A stretch of DNA of 64,000 bases from Chlamydomonas reinhardtii. Taxonomy: Eukaryota; Chlorophyta; Chlorophyceae; Chlamydomonadales; Chlamydomonadaceae. The notes beneath the pieces are model-generated. The model was not told the DNA's origin, ran no database searches, and worked only from the letters and a program-made list of their open reading frames with translations. This document shows, piece by piece, positions 22,736 to 33,650 of the stretch (positions are counted from its first letter, which is position 1; the number at the start of each line of letters is the position of its first letter). The stretch spans positions 1,409,593-1,473,592 of the forward strand of contig NC_057014.1 of NCBI RefSeq assembly GCF_000002595.2, given 5' to 3'. The position numbers and the translations under genes were made by a program.

Positions 22736-22850
22736 TGCAGCTTGGGCCTTGCCGGCGGGACGTAGGTGGTGTGCTGCGCCACATGAGGTGTTACGCGCGT
22801 AGACGAAGGATGCGGTGAACGAGGGTTGAGTGCGTGCGAGCATGAGTATG

Positions 22851-22950
22851 NNNNNNNNNNNNNNNNNNNNNNNNNNNNNNNNNNNNNNNNNNNNNNNNNN
22901 NNNNNNNNNNNNNNNNNNNNNNNNNNNNNNNNNNNNNNNNNNNNNNNNNN
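22851..22950. other. assembly gap 1 (100 N)
   Basis: Exactly 100 N, a placeholder of unknown true size. The sequence just before and just after is the same 1.6 kb. Confidence 0.99.
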
Positions 22951-24441
22951 GGCGGCGGACCGGGGCGATCCTTCCGGCGAGGTAGCGGCGGCGCCACCAA
23001 CCTGATGTGGGACGTCACGCTGGTGGGGCTGCGCCTGGCGCTGGACGAAGGGTGAGGCAGCTGGGTTGCGTCACAGCAAGCTGTAAAACATGATGGCCCG
23101 GCATCACGCACAGCGGCTTGGAGATTTACTTGTAGGAAACCGCTGTGTGCAGCACTGAAAGCTCGATCGTCATGCGTGATCGACACAGCGGATGCATGCG
23201 GGACGTTGCACGTGCCATCTCCATCTCCATCTACAGGGCGAAGCCGCTGGAGTTCAAGCGGCGCAAGGCGGCTGTGCAGGATGGCTTCCGGCAGCTGCTC
23301 AAAGACCGCCATTGGGCGGTCACGCCGGCGGTTCTGAGCCAGGAGCGCTTGGTAGAGCGGCTTGGCCTGTTTCGAGAGCGCGTGGTGCAGCCGGGTCAAG
23401 TGGTCCGCCTGAATCAACTGCGGCGGTTGTGGGTGCGCTGCAAACTCGGGAACGGACGGTGTCCTGGGCTACTTGGGCCATACATACGTTCCGCACCTGC
23501 AAGCTGTCACCGCACAAACAACGGGACTGGAGACGCAAAATACGCGCGCGGCGCACGCCTAGCTACCTACCTATTCCACCGTTTCCTGCCGTGCTGCCTG
23601 CAGGCCGCCTGTGAAGTCCCCGCAAGGGCCGCGCACCTTCTCGGCCGCCGTGCGGCGTGAGCTGTTCAAGCGGCAGCCCGCCCCCACCTGCGGCTGGTGC
23701 GGCGAGCCCATAGTCGACGTCACGGACGCCGAGGTGGACCACGTCGTGCCGTACGCCCAAGGCGGTGCAACAACGCTCGACAACGCGCAGCTGCTGCACG
23801 CCCTGTGCAACCGGCAGCGCGGCCAGAAGCCCATGAGCGCAGCACCGGCTGCGGCGGCACAGGCTGCCGGAGGCGGGGCGGCCGGCGAGGGGCGTGAGGA
23901 GGCTGCGGCTGCACAGGCTGCGGCTGCAGCAGAGGCTGCGGCGGCAGAGGCTGCGGCGGCACCGGCTGTGGCGGAAAGGACTGCGGCGGCACCGGCCAAG
24001 CTGCTACAGCCTGCGGCGGCACAGGCGGCGGCGGAAAGGGCAGCGGCGGCACAGGCGGCGGCACAGGCGGCGGCGGAAAGGGCAGCGGCACAGGCGGCGG
24101 CACAGGCGGCGGCGGAAAGGGCAGCGGCACAGGCGGCGGCACAGGCGGCGGCGGAAAGGGCAGCGGCGGCACAGGCGGCGGCACAGGCGGCGGCGGAAAG
24201 GGCTGCGGCGGAAAGGGCAGCGGCGGCACAGGCGGCGGCGGAAAGGGCTGCGGCGGCACATGCTGCGGTGGCAAGGGCTGCGGCGCCACAGGCTGCAGAG
24301 CACGAGGCGTCAGAGTTGAGAAAGGATGAGATAGTCAAGGGGATGGTGCTGCGGCAGGAGCTAAAGGGTACGACATGGGTGCAGTGGGGGCTGCTGGCGG
24401 CGGCGGCGGCGGGCGTGGTGCTGGTACTCGTGGCGCGGTAA
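22951..24441 (+). other. redundant copy of the DUF262-HNH gene 3' part
   Basis: 22951-24556 repeats 21245-22850 at a constant offset of 1706. I see one clear base difference (the Val/Ala codon in the Ala-rich array near 22351). The copy starts inside the exon corresponding to 21113-21345 and ends with the same stop, at 24439-24441. It begins at the gap edge and the first copy ends at the other gap edge, so I read it as an unmerged contig overlap, not a second gene. Downstream of it (24442 on) is therefore the real 3' flank of the gene. Confidence 0.85.
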
Positions 24442-24555
24442 TGCAGCTTGGGCCTTGCCGGCGGGACGTAGGTGGTGTGCTGCGCCACATGAGGTGTTAC
24501 GCGCGTAGACGAAGGATGCGGTGAACGAGGGTTGAGTGCGTGCGAGCATGAGTAT

Positions 24556-25132
24556 GGGCATGATTCAACCCCGGCGGTCAGGCTGTGGTCCATGGGCATG
24601 GTACGGGCGTATGTGTGTATCTCGGCAGGCAACCGGCCCGGGTATGCCTATGTCTCCTACTTAGCCAGTTTACGTATTTGAGGGGCCATATGAATGAACA
24701 GCAATCGCTGGCATCTGCATTGGATTGCAAGGAAACGCGGAGGTCTGCTGGTAGGATGGAACAGTTTGGACGGCGGGACAGTCTTGCGGAATGCACTTGC
24801 TTGGCTTCATCGACATACACATGACCAAGAGCTCACGCCGCCATGCTTCGCCCATGAACCATGGAGGTTTAGATGGTCGGACAAGGAGGGCGGTTCATGC
24901 CTCTTCCGACCAGAGATGGTCACTGGACGGACTGCCCCTTCTTGCCCGCAACACTACTCAATTGCAACGTCGCATTCACCCGCATTCGAGCTTGGTTACT
25001 CAAATTGTCCCTCAATTTTTGGATGTGCAGACTGTATGGCTGACTAGGTGACCTCTGACATACCAGGGCCAGTTGCCTGCCTGGATACACGCGGGCATGG
25101 ACCACAGCCTGACCACTAGGGTTGAATCATGC
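24556..25132. mobile_element. small TIR element (MITE-like)
   Basis: Imperfect terminal inverted repeats of about 75-90 bp: left 24556-24645, right 25059-25132. The outermost sequence is gcatgattcaaccc and its complement. The ~410-bp interior has no coding signature. The same terminal sequence, right-arm version, occurs at 43253-43282 in the 3' flank of the first sulfotransferase gene. Target-site duplications are not clear by eye. Confidence 0.6.
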
Positions 25133-28100
25133 ACTAAATATTTCGGGAAACATATTGGGGCGGCCTCAAGCCGAGACCTGGTCGGTTCCGCGAAGGTTGA
25201 CACGCGGCAAACACCTAGCACGCAAACAGGCAGGCTTTCGTTGCCTCCCGCCCTTCGTCCCCCTCCCCCCCGTCCCGTGAGCCATCCCCCTCTAATATGT
25301 GCGACCGAATGCAAGCCATGCTCGCGCCTATGCCGCGCCTTCTATCCACAAACTACCGCCACCTTCAACTGCCACCACCGCCGTCCATGTACCCTGCAGG
25401 TGCGCGCCATCGCGAACCACCTAGCTCTCCCGCACGGCATTGTGTGCTGTCTGTGACGTGTGGCCTGGCCGGGCGACCCGGAGTGCGAGGAGTGCGTTTC
25501 AACGATTTCAGCCCAGCTCAGCGGCACTACTCAGTTCGTGGACCATCCAGCCGCAGCACCAGCGCATCAAACTTCGGCGGTGGTAACGTGGTATTGGTAA
25601 GGCCGTAAGGGGGGGCTGGGCACTACACGGCACGGGGCGCTGTCTTCCAACGATCATCGGTGCCTGGGCTGGGCTGGGCGCACGTCGGTCCTGGGACTGT
25701 TTTGGGACTATTTGGGACGGTTATTTCATCCCTTGCCATGTTACGTCGAGTGCTGCCACCGCGCACCCGCACGCACCCTGCCAACGCGCCGCCAATGCTG
25801 GCGGCCAACCGCTGCGCGCCTTCGAGCTATTCTTCCAATCTTCCTGCATGGTGGCTGGGAGGCGGCGCTGGCGGCGACAGGCGGGCCGCTGCTCTGGACC
25901 ACCATGGCACAGAACGTGCAGAGCCTGCGGTGAGCTGAGGGAGGAGGCCTTGGGGGGCGGGGACATCTCATCTGACATAAGACCGCGGGGTTGGGGCAGC
26001 ACATGGCAAGCTGCTCCCTGAAAGGAAGCGAAGACATCTGAGGTTGCAGGGTGCATGTCTCCCAGCCACCCCTTGTTCAGACGGGGCAGTTCCCCGGGGG
26101 CTCAACAGTGCGATTGAGGCCATCGACAAGCCGCGCTGCAGCTGTGGCTGAGCTACATGCAGAATGTGTTGCGCCAGGCTGCTGAAAAGAGCACTGGTGC
26201 CGGCACGCGTGGACAAGTCTAAGCCCTTGAGCCGTCAAGCCCAGTAGCGAGTACATAGTCGAGCACATCTTATCACTGGTTGACATCTTATCACTGGTTG
26301 ACATCTTATCACTGGTGGTCAGGCTGTTCTTTGTTCTTCATCACGCACGCAGCCCTGCAAAACCCGAGCGTCATCACTGTAACGCTCTTCAATGTGTGTT
26401 ACATGTGCCCGTCACTACAACATGCACCCTCACGTGCCCGCCACACTGCTTTGCGCCACATTCTCCGCTGCATCACGCGGGAATTTCATTCCGACAAGTG
26501 TTTCCGACAAGTGTTTCCCGGTCACGGGAAAAGGGGCTTAGCCCCTCCACAGTCTGAGGCCGAACAACCTCATCGCCCCAACATAGCCGGGATCGGTTTC
26601 CACAGGCACATATCCAAACCCGGTGCCTAGCAATCGCGATGCCACAGCAGAGCCAACCGCAGCCAGACGCAGCACAGTTGTCGACAGCCGCACTACTTGT
26701 CATGCCGCTACGCATGCCCTGGCCAGCCCCACCGCGGACCGCTACCTAGACACCAGCCGGCTCCTCAGCCTGCGCGCTTGCGCCGCTTTTGGCACTTTTT
26801 GTCGACGCAGGCATCAGGCAGGCACAGGCAGGCAGGCGACCTGTCCGTCACGGTCTCCTGGTCGCCTGGTCTCCCTGCGCCTCAGGGGCAAAGTTAACGC
26901 GAAGTGCTGTCCTCTGCAGACCCGTCGGCCACATCCGCATAATTCCCGCCCAAATGAATGTGAATGAAACCTCATACAACCTGCACAACGTACACCTACG
27001 ACTGGCTACATTCAGCACTCCTCACTGGCTACACGCAGCACTCCTCACTGCCAAACGAAGTCATCCTGTGCGATGGCAACTACTACTGTTGAATGTGCTT
27101 AGCATCATGGAAGGCGGTTTCCCCGCAACAAAAGCAAACAAAACTCATAAGATTACCCAGACATGATGCACACATACGTGCAGATGTTTATGATACAGCA
27201 ACGCAGCACACACATGTACTCGCGTTCCGCACCCCCACCCTCCACACACAAACACACACACGCACACAAAACACGGTATTGTCTATCAGAAGCGGCATCG
27301 GGACACAGCAGCAAGAAGCAAGGCCCGGCGCACCTGTCGCCATGCCAGCGGTGGAGCACCCTGCGACGGCTGGTCTGCAGCACGTCCTGGGCTGAGAACA
27401 CGTCCACGTCCAGCACCTGGGCAGGGCCACACGCCGGGCGCAGCTTCACAGGCTCTTGCGGTGGGTTGCCTTCCACCCTGGCCCACGCCACCACGCCGCG
27501 CGCCTTGACGTCCACGGGAAGCTGGTGCCAGAGCGTGGCCGACCGCTGGCGTATGACGTGGTAGCCGCACAGCAGGACCATCGCCGAGCGTTTGAGCTGC
27601 GGAATGGCGGCGGACGTGCCTGTGCCACACCAGCAATGCAGTGATGGAGCTGTATGTGATGAACAGCATGCTCCCAGGGTGGCATCCGGGTGGCCAACTA
27701 CCTCCGCATTACACTAGGCTGTCGCACGATCACATGATCACACACTGCTACGCCAGGGGTAACTGTCTGCTTGCGGCGAGCAAGCCTGCACCCACCCTTG
27801 CTGCTGGTCTTGGTCTCCACCAAGGTCAAGTCCGCCCAGCTGCCGGAGGCACGCAGCGATAGTCTATCCACCTCCAACTCAGAGACGGCCGGCGACAGGC
27901 AGAAGCCGCCACTGCCACCGCCCGCGCTCGCCCCGCCACCGCTGGCCTTGCCGGCGCTCGACCCGCCGCTGTGGCTGCCACACACTGCGACCGCAGGCTG
28001 CAGGCTGCTCAGCGCCGGCATGAACAGCTCGCGTGCCAGCAACTGCCAGCGCTGGTCCGCCGTTCCGCGCATGTACCTCTTCAGGGCACAGTAAATGGCG

Positions 28101-28279
28101 AGCGAGGTTTTCGCGCCGTCCGCCGGTGACGACTTGACGCTGCTAGCTGGGCCTGAGCCCTGCTGCTGCTGCTCCTTGTGTGATTTCCTTGTCGCCGTCG
28201 CTGCTGCTGCTGCTGCCACGGCGGCGGCGGCGGTCCACCCCCAGCAGCTTCCGTGCAGCCCCAATTAGTGCCAGCGCGT
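25133..28279. repeat. low-copy repeat block, copy A
   Basis: About 3.1 kb. From 25268 to 28279 it is nearly identical to copy C (offset 10330), with a few base differences such as 25795 and 27164; it is visibly more diverged from copy B. The minus strand carries a nuclease-like coding segment (27334-28264) and probably another exon near 26480-26640 (RLLGTGFGYVPVETDPGY). The plus strand carries a possible exon near 25810-25931 (LHGGWEAALAATGG ... NVQSLR) followed by a GTGAGC donor. I do not recognise the plus-strand product. Confidence 0.85.
27334..28264 (-). CDS. nuclease-like gene, 3' half (copy A), PD-(D/E)XK-like signature
   Basis: Two exons join in phase. One runs from about 28264 to a GTGGGT donor after 27796; the other is 27334-27619, ending at a GTGCGCC donor. 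The first has a Lys/Gln/Ser-rich lead, a helical segment ([16 protein letters not shown]), a Gly/Ser linker, then [10 protein letters not shown] followed 11 residues later by [12 protein letters not shown]. An Asp in one hydrophobic strand followed by E-x-K in the next is the core pattern of PD-(D/E)XK nucleases. The second exon reads [20 protein letters not shown], then an Arg/Val-rich segment. The true 5' end lies in other modules (coiled-coil part, 28280-28424 here). Gene structure is moderately supported; the nuclease reading rests on a short motif. Confidence 0.5.
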
Positions 28280-28424
28280 CCTACAGCACGCTTTTGAACT
28301 TTGCGTCCAGCTTGGCGTCCAGCTTGGCGTCCTGATCGCTGAACTTGGCGTCCAGCTTGGCGTTTTGCTCGCTGAACTTGGTGTCCAGCTTGGCGTTCAG
28401 GAACTCTGCCAGCGTCGCCCTCCC
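28280..28424 (-). CDS. coiled-coil exon, short version
   Basis: Reads GRATLAEFLNAKLDTKFSEQ and continues with two more KLDAKFS-type units, then KFKSVL. It is the short counterpart of the exon ending at 34154, which has about twelve such units. It sits directly upstream, in minus-strand sense, of copy A, so the two may be parts of one rearranged gene. Confidence 0.5.
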
Positions 28425-29010
28425 CTGAAATGGAAATACGAGTGATGTGAGGCGCATGAAAACTGGTGCAACGTCTTTGCAGGCGCAACGTCTTTGCAGG
28501 CTTTACTAGGGCTTCCACTCACGTCATCAGGAGCCCCGAGCTCGCCCGCCGCAGCGGAAGCTGCCACTTTGGGCGTTCCGCGCAGTAATTGAGCTCTCGA
28601 GCTTTGCAGCTGGATGCGCAGAGCTGCGAAGCGGCCCGCAAAGCAAGATTTGCGTCATTCCGTTAAAGCCCTCGTTTGGGCGCCAGTCTTGCAAAGCGCA
28701 CCTGTACAGCATCCGCTGGATGGCACGCGGTGGACGCACGAGGAGACAGCAGACGCAGGCGGGTTGACTGATAGGCGCGAGCGCGTCGTTCGCGGCGGAG
28801 AGTTTACGTTCACGAACTGTAAGGGCATGGCTACTGGGGTACTCCAGCAAAGGAAAATACCAGGGGACTGCAGATTACAGGAACGCTTGGAAGTGCTACG
28901 TGGATTCACGGAGCTCGCGCTCGCACAATGAGCCTCTTTCCAATCGACTTTAGAATGCTGACAATGCTCGCCCGCAGTACCGCTGCCTTGTGGGAATGTG
29001 CAATAACAAC
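28425..29010. repeat. 5' module, copy 1 (leader of the coiled-coil gene)
   Basis: Homologous to 34155-34640. On minus it holds the probable leader exon (VAASA-AGE-GAPDD, GTGAGTGG donor) and an intron. On plus a frame (28614-28931, segment RWTHEETADAGGLTDRRERV) stays open in both copies, with amino-acid changes. No ATG that clearly starts the minus-strand gene was found. Confidence 0.5.
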
Positions 29011-31711
29011 ACCAAGTATTTCGGGAAACATATTGGGGCGGCCAAAAGCCGAGGTCGGACCCATTTGGTCGGGGCCCGCCTTCCGCGAAGGTTGACACGC
29101 GGCAAACACCCAGCACGCCAACAGGCAGGCGTTTGTTGCCCCCCGCCCTTCCTCCCCCTCCCCCGTCCCGTGAGCTGGTTGCGCCACCGACGGCGGCGCT
29201 CAGCGGGGCCTTTGCTGCTTCCAGAGCCATCCCCCTCTAATTTGTGCGACCGAATGCAAGCCATGCTCGCGCCTATGCCGCGCCTGCTATCCACAAAATA
29301 CCGCCACCTTCAACTGCCACCACTGCCGTCCATGTACCCTGCAGGTGCGCGCCATCGCGAACCACCGAGCTCTCCCGCACGGCATTGTGTGCTGTCTGTG
29401 ACGTGTGGCCTGGCCGGGCGACCCGGAGTGCGAGGAGTGCGTTTCAGCGATTTCAGCCCAGCTCAGCGGCACTACTCAGCAGTTCGTGGACCATCTAGCC
29501 GCAGCACCAGCGCATCAAACTTCGGTGGCGGTGGTAACGTGGTATTGGTAAGGGGGGGCTGGGCACTACACGGCACGGGGCGCTGTCTTCCAACGATCAT
29601 CGGTGCCTGGGCTGGGCTGGGCGCACGTGGGTCCTGGGACTGTTTTGGGACTATTTGGGATGGTTATTTCATCCCTTGCCAAGTTACGTCAACTGCTGCC
29701 ACCGCGCACCCGCATGCAGCCTGCCAACGCGCCGCCAACGCTGGCGACCAACCGCTGCGCGCCTTCGAGCTGTTCTTCCTGCATGGTGGCTAGGAGGCGG
29801 CGCTGGCGGTGACGGGCGGGCCGCTGCTCTGGACCACGATGGCACAGAACGTGCAGAGCCTGCGGTGAGCTGAGGAAGGAGGCCTTGGGGGGCGGGGACA
29901 TCTCATCTGACATAAAACCGTGGGGTTGGGGCAGCACGTGGCAAGCTGCTCCCTGAAAGGAAGCGAAGACATCTGAGGTTGTAGGCTGCATGTCTCCCAC
30001 CCACCCCTTGTTCAGACGGGGCAGTTCCCCGGGGGCTCGACAGTGCGATTGAGGCCATCGACAAGCCGCGCTGCAGCTGTGGCTTGAGCTACATGCAGAA
30101 TATGTTGCGCCAGGCTGCTGAGAAGAGCACTGGTGCCGGCACGCGTGGACAAGTCTAAGCCCTTGAGCCGTCAAGCCCAGTAGCGAGTACATAGTCGAGC
30201 ACATCTTATCACTGGTTGACATCTTATCACTGGTTGTCAGGCTGTCCTTTTTCTTCATCACCCACGCAGCCCTGCAAAACCCGAGCGTCATCACTGCAAC
30301 GCTCTTCAATGTGTGTGACATGTGCCCGTCACTACAACATGCACCCTCACGTGCCCGCCACACTGCTGTGCGCCACATTCTCCGCTGCATCACGCGGGAA
30401 TTTCATTCCGACATTCCGACAAGTGTTCCCAGGTCACAGGAAAAGGGGCTGAGCCCCTCCACAGTCTGAGGCCGAACAACCTCATCGCCCCAACATAGCC
30501 GGGATCGGTTTCCACAGGCACATAGCCAAACCCTGTGCCTAGCAATCGTGATGCCACAGCAGAGCCAACGGCAGCCAGACGCAGCACAGTTCTCAACAGC
30601 CGCACTACTTGTCATGCCGCTACGCATGCCCTGCCAGCCCCACCGCGGACCGCTACCTAGACACCAGCCGGCTCCTCAGCCTGCGCGCTTGCGCCGCTTT
30701 TGGCACTTTTTGTCGACGCAGGCATCAGGCAGGCACAGGCAGGCACAGGGACAGCTCGCCTGGTCGCCTGGTCTCCCTGTGCCTCAGGGGCAAAGTTAAC
30801 GCGAAGTGCTATCCTCTGCAGACCCGTCGGCCACATCTGCATAATTCCCGCCCGAATGAATGTGAATGAAACCTCATACAACGTGCACGACATACATCTA
30901 CGACTGGCTACATTCAGCACTCCTCACTGGCTACACGCAGCACTCCTCACTGCCAAACGAATTAATCCTGTGCGACGGCAACTACTACTGTTGAATGTGC
31001 TTAGCATCATGGAAGGCGGTTTCCCTGCAACAAGCAAACAAAACTCATAAGATTACCCAGACACGATGCACACATACGTGCAGATGTTTATGACACAGAA
31101 ACGCAGCACACACATGTACTCGCGTTCCGCACCCCCACCCTCCACACACAAACACACACACGCACACAAAACACGGTATTGTCTATCAGAAGCGGCATCA
31201 GGACACAGCAGCAAGAAGCAAGGCCCGGCGCACCTGTCTCCATGCCAGCAGTGGAGCACCCTGCGACGGCTGGTCTACAGCACGTCCTGGGCTGAGAACA
31301 CGTCCACGTCCAGCACCTGGGCAGGGCCACACGCCGGGCGCAGCTTCACAGGCTCTTGCGGTGGGTTGCCTTCCACCCTGGCCCACGCCACCACGCCGCG
31401 CGCCTTGACGTCCACGGGAAGCTGGTGCCGGAGCACGGCCGACCGCTGGCGTATGACGTGGTAGCCGCACAGCAGGACCATCGCAGAGCGTTTGAGCTGC
31501 GGAATGGCGGCGGACGTGCCTGTACAGCATGGAGCCACACCAGCAATGCAGTGATGGAGCTGTATGTGATGAACAGCATGCTCCCAGGGTGGCATCCGGG
31601 TGGCCAACTACCTCCGCATTACACTAGGCACGATCACATGATCACACACTGCTACGCCAGGGGTAACTGTCTGCTTGCGGCGAGCAAGCCTGCACCCACC
31701 CTTGCTGCTGG
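29011..31711. repeat. low-copy repeat block, copy B (cut by gap 2)
   Basis: Same block as copies A and C but with many substitutions and small indels, for example a 60-bp insertion near 29175 and a different acceptor near 31520. It ends at the gap inside the VETKTSS exon. Confidence 0.85.
31234..31711 (-). CDS. nuclease-like gene, 3' half (copy B), truncated by the gap
   Basis: Exon 31234-31519 matches 27334-27619. The beginning of the upstream exon is lost in the gap. Acceptor, donor and frame are preserved despite divergence, which suggests coding constraint or recent origin. Confidence 0.45.
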
Positions 31712-31811
31712 NNNNNNNNNNNNNNNNNNNNNNNNNNNNNNNNNNNNNNNNNNNNNNNNNNNNNNNNNNNNNNNNNNNNNNNNNNNNNNNNNNNNNNNNN
31801 NNNNNNNNNNN
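31712..31811. other. assembly gap 2 (100 N)
   Basis: Exactly 100 N. The right side begins at the gcgctggcactaat sequence that also forms an arm of the palindrome near 38.6 kb. Confidence 0.99.
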
Positions 31812-31822
31812 CGCTGGCACTA

Positions 31823-32690
31823 ATAATGGCAGAAGCGGAGGAGCCGCCGCTGCCGAGGTTGCGCATACATGCAGCGGCTGCGGCTGCGGCGCCGAACCCA
31901 CCGATGATACCTTGTGAGCCCAACGCACTGGCAGCCGCTTCAGTAGCTCACTGCGTGCCGCCTCCAGCTTCTGCAGCTGCACCGCATCCGTGACAGCAAG
32001 GAAGCCGAGCAGAGGTGAATGCAGTCAAGTTTTGCTCAGGAAGGAGCTGCACACGGGGCAAGGGCCAGCAAGCAGGTAGCATGCGTAGTTACGCCCGGTT
32101 GCCATGCGCACATAGCTGGCCCGGCGACAAACTGCAAACCATACCCATCATGCATGCATTGAGCAACCCGATACCTACGCCCATTGGCACATTGCTGCAG
32201 GGCAGCAGGCAGGCAGACCTAACCTGCTGTACGCACCTGAGCCAGCCCGCCCTCCACCTGCTCTGGCCCGGCCCGCTGGAGCAGGGCAATCTGCTGCTGT
32301 ATCTCCGCGACCACTACCGCCAGGAAGCCGCGGTCCTGTGAGCAAGCATGGTTGAGTTGCGCATGTCCATTCAAACAAGGGTTCCAGGACGGCAGTCAGC
32401 ATATAATCAAACTGCACCCAAATGCTGTGGTCGCGCGTGTGGTCGTGGAAGAGGGAGGGAACAACCCGAGCGCACGCACGCGTACGGACCCCGGCGTGCC
32501 GCCGCCAGCTACGCACCTCCTCTGCAAGCCAATCCAGCAGCGCCGCCACCGCAGCGTCCAGGTCAGCCTCGCTGCGCTGGGGGCCTGACAGCAGCACCGC
32601 CGTGAGGCTCCGTGCGCTGTTCAGCACTGTCCGCCGCCCAGACCTCTCGCCCAGCTTGCGCTCCAGGGACTGTTTACCAACGTGCAGGGG
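31823..32690 (-). repeat. tandem duplication, unit 1: middle exons of the coiled-coil gene
   Basis: Repeats 32801-33650 at an offset of 978, with scattered differences. Minus-strand exons are visible: one near 31915-31965 (LQKLEAARSELLKRLP), one at 32237-32335 (DRGFLAVVVAEIQQQIALL, 33 codons with good splice sites), and one ending at a GTGCGT donor at 32517 (EADLDAAVAALLDWLAEE). Confidence 0.7.
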
Positions 32691-32797
32691 GACTTAGTGG
32701 AGATCCTCCTGTCCGGCTAAAACCTCTCGCCCAGCTTGCGCTCCAGGTAGCCGGACAGGAGGATCTCCACTAAGTCCCCCTGCACGTTGGTAAACAG
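32670..32797. repeat. perfect palindrome, 49-bp arms
   Basis: Arms 32670-32718 and 32749-32797 are exact reverse complements around a 30-bp loop. The loop repeats about 26 bp found just before the left arm (32643-32668). It sits at the junction of the two tandem units and breaks the exon there. Confidence 0.93.
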
Positions 32798-32800
32798 CTA

Positions 32801-33650
32801 ATTATGGCAGAAGCGGAGGAGCCGCCGCTGCCGAGGTTGCGCATACATGCAGCGGCTGCGGCTGCGGCGCCGAACCCACCGATGATGCGGTGTGAGCCCA
32901 ACGCACTGGCAGCCGCTTCAGTAGCTCACTGCGTGCCGCCTCCAGCTTCTGCAGCTGCACCGCATCCGTGACAGCAAGGAAGCCGAGCAGAGGTGAATGC
33001 AGTCAAGTTTTGCTCAGGAAGGAGCTGCACACGGGGCAAGGGCCAGCAAGCAGGTAGCATGCGTAGTTACGCCCGGTTGCCATGCGCACATAGCTGGCCC
33101 GGCGACAAACTGCAAACCATACCCATCATGCATGCATTGAGCAACCTGATACCTACGCCCATTGGCACATTGGTGCAGGGCAGCAGGCAGGCAGACCTAA
33201 CCTGCTGTATGCACCTGAGCCAGCCCGCCCTCCACCTGCTCCCGCCCGGCCCGCTTGAGCAGGGCGATCTGCTGCTGTATCTCCGCGACCAGTACCGCCA
33301 GGAAGCCGCGATCCTGCGAGCAAGCATCATGGTTAAGTCGCGCATGTCCATTCAAACAAGGGTTCAAGGAAGGCAGTCAGCATATAATCAAACTGCACCC
33401 AAATGCTGTGGTCGCGCATGTGGTTGTGGAGGCGGGAGGGAACAACTCGAGCGCACGCACGCGTACGTACGGACCCTGGCGTGCCGCCGCCAGCTACGCA
33501 CCTCCTCTGCAAACCAATCCAGCAGCGTCCAGGTCAGCCTCGCTGCGCTGGGGGCCTGGCAGCAGCGCCGCCGCGAGGCTCCGTGCGCTGTCCAGCACTG
33601 CCCGCCGCCCTCTCGCCCAGCTTGCGGCCTAGGTAGCCGGACAGGAGGAT
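32801..33650 (-). repeat. tandem duplication, unit 2
   Basis: Second unit of the 978-bp-offset duplication. Compared with unit 1 it lacks a short stretch near 33530 and has its own substitutions. Confidence 0.7.

Noticed and set aside
22951-24441. A second complete DUF262-HNH gene
   Set aside because: It starts at the gap edge, lacks the first nine exons, and is the same sequ­ence as the end of the preceding contig.
25268-25610. Plus-strand frames at the left of repeat blocks as a recognisable gene
   Set aside because: Protein-like stretches exist, but they are interrupted, no family is recognised and the splice pattern could not be fixed, so they are only mentioned within the repeat entry.
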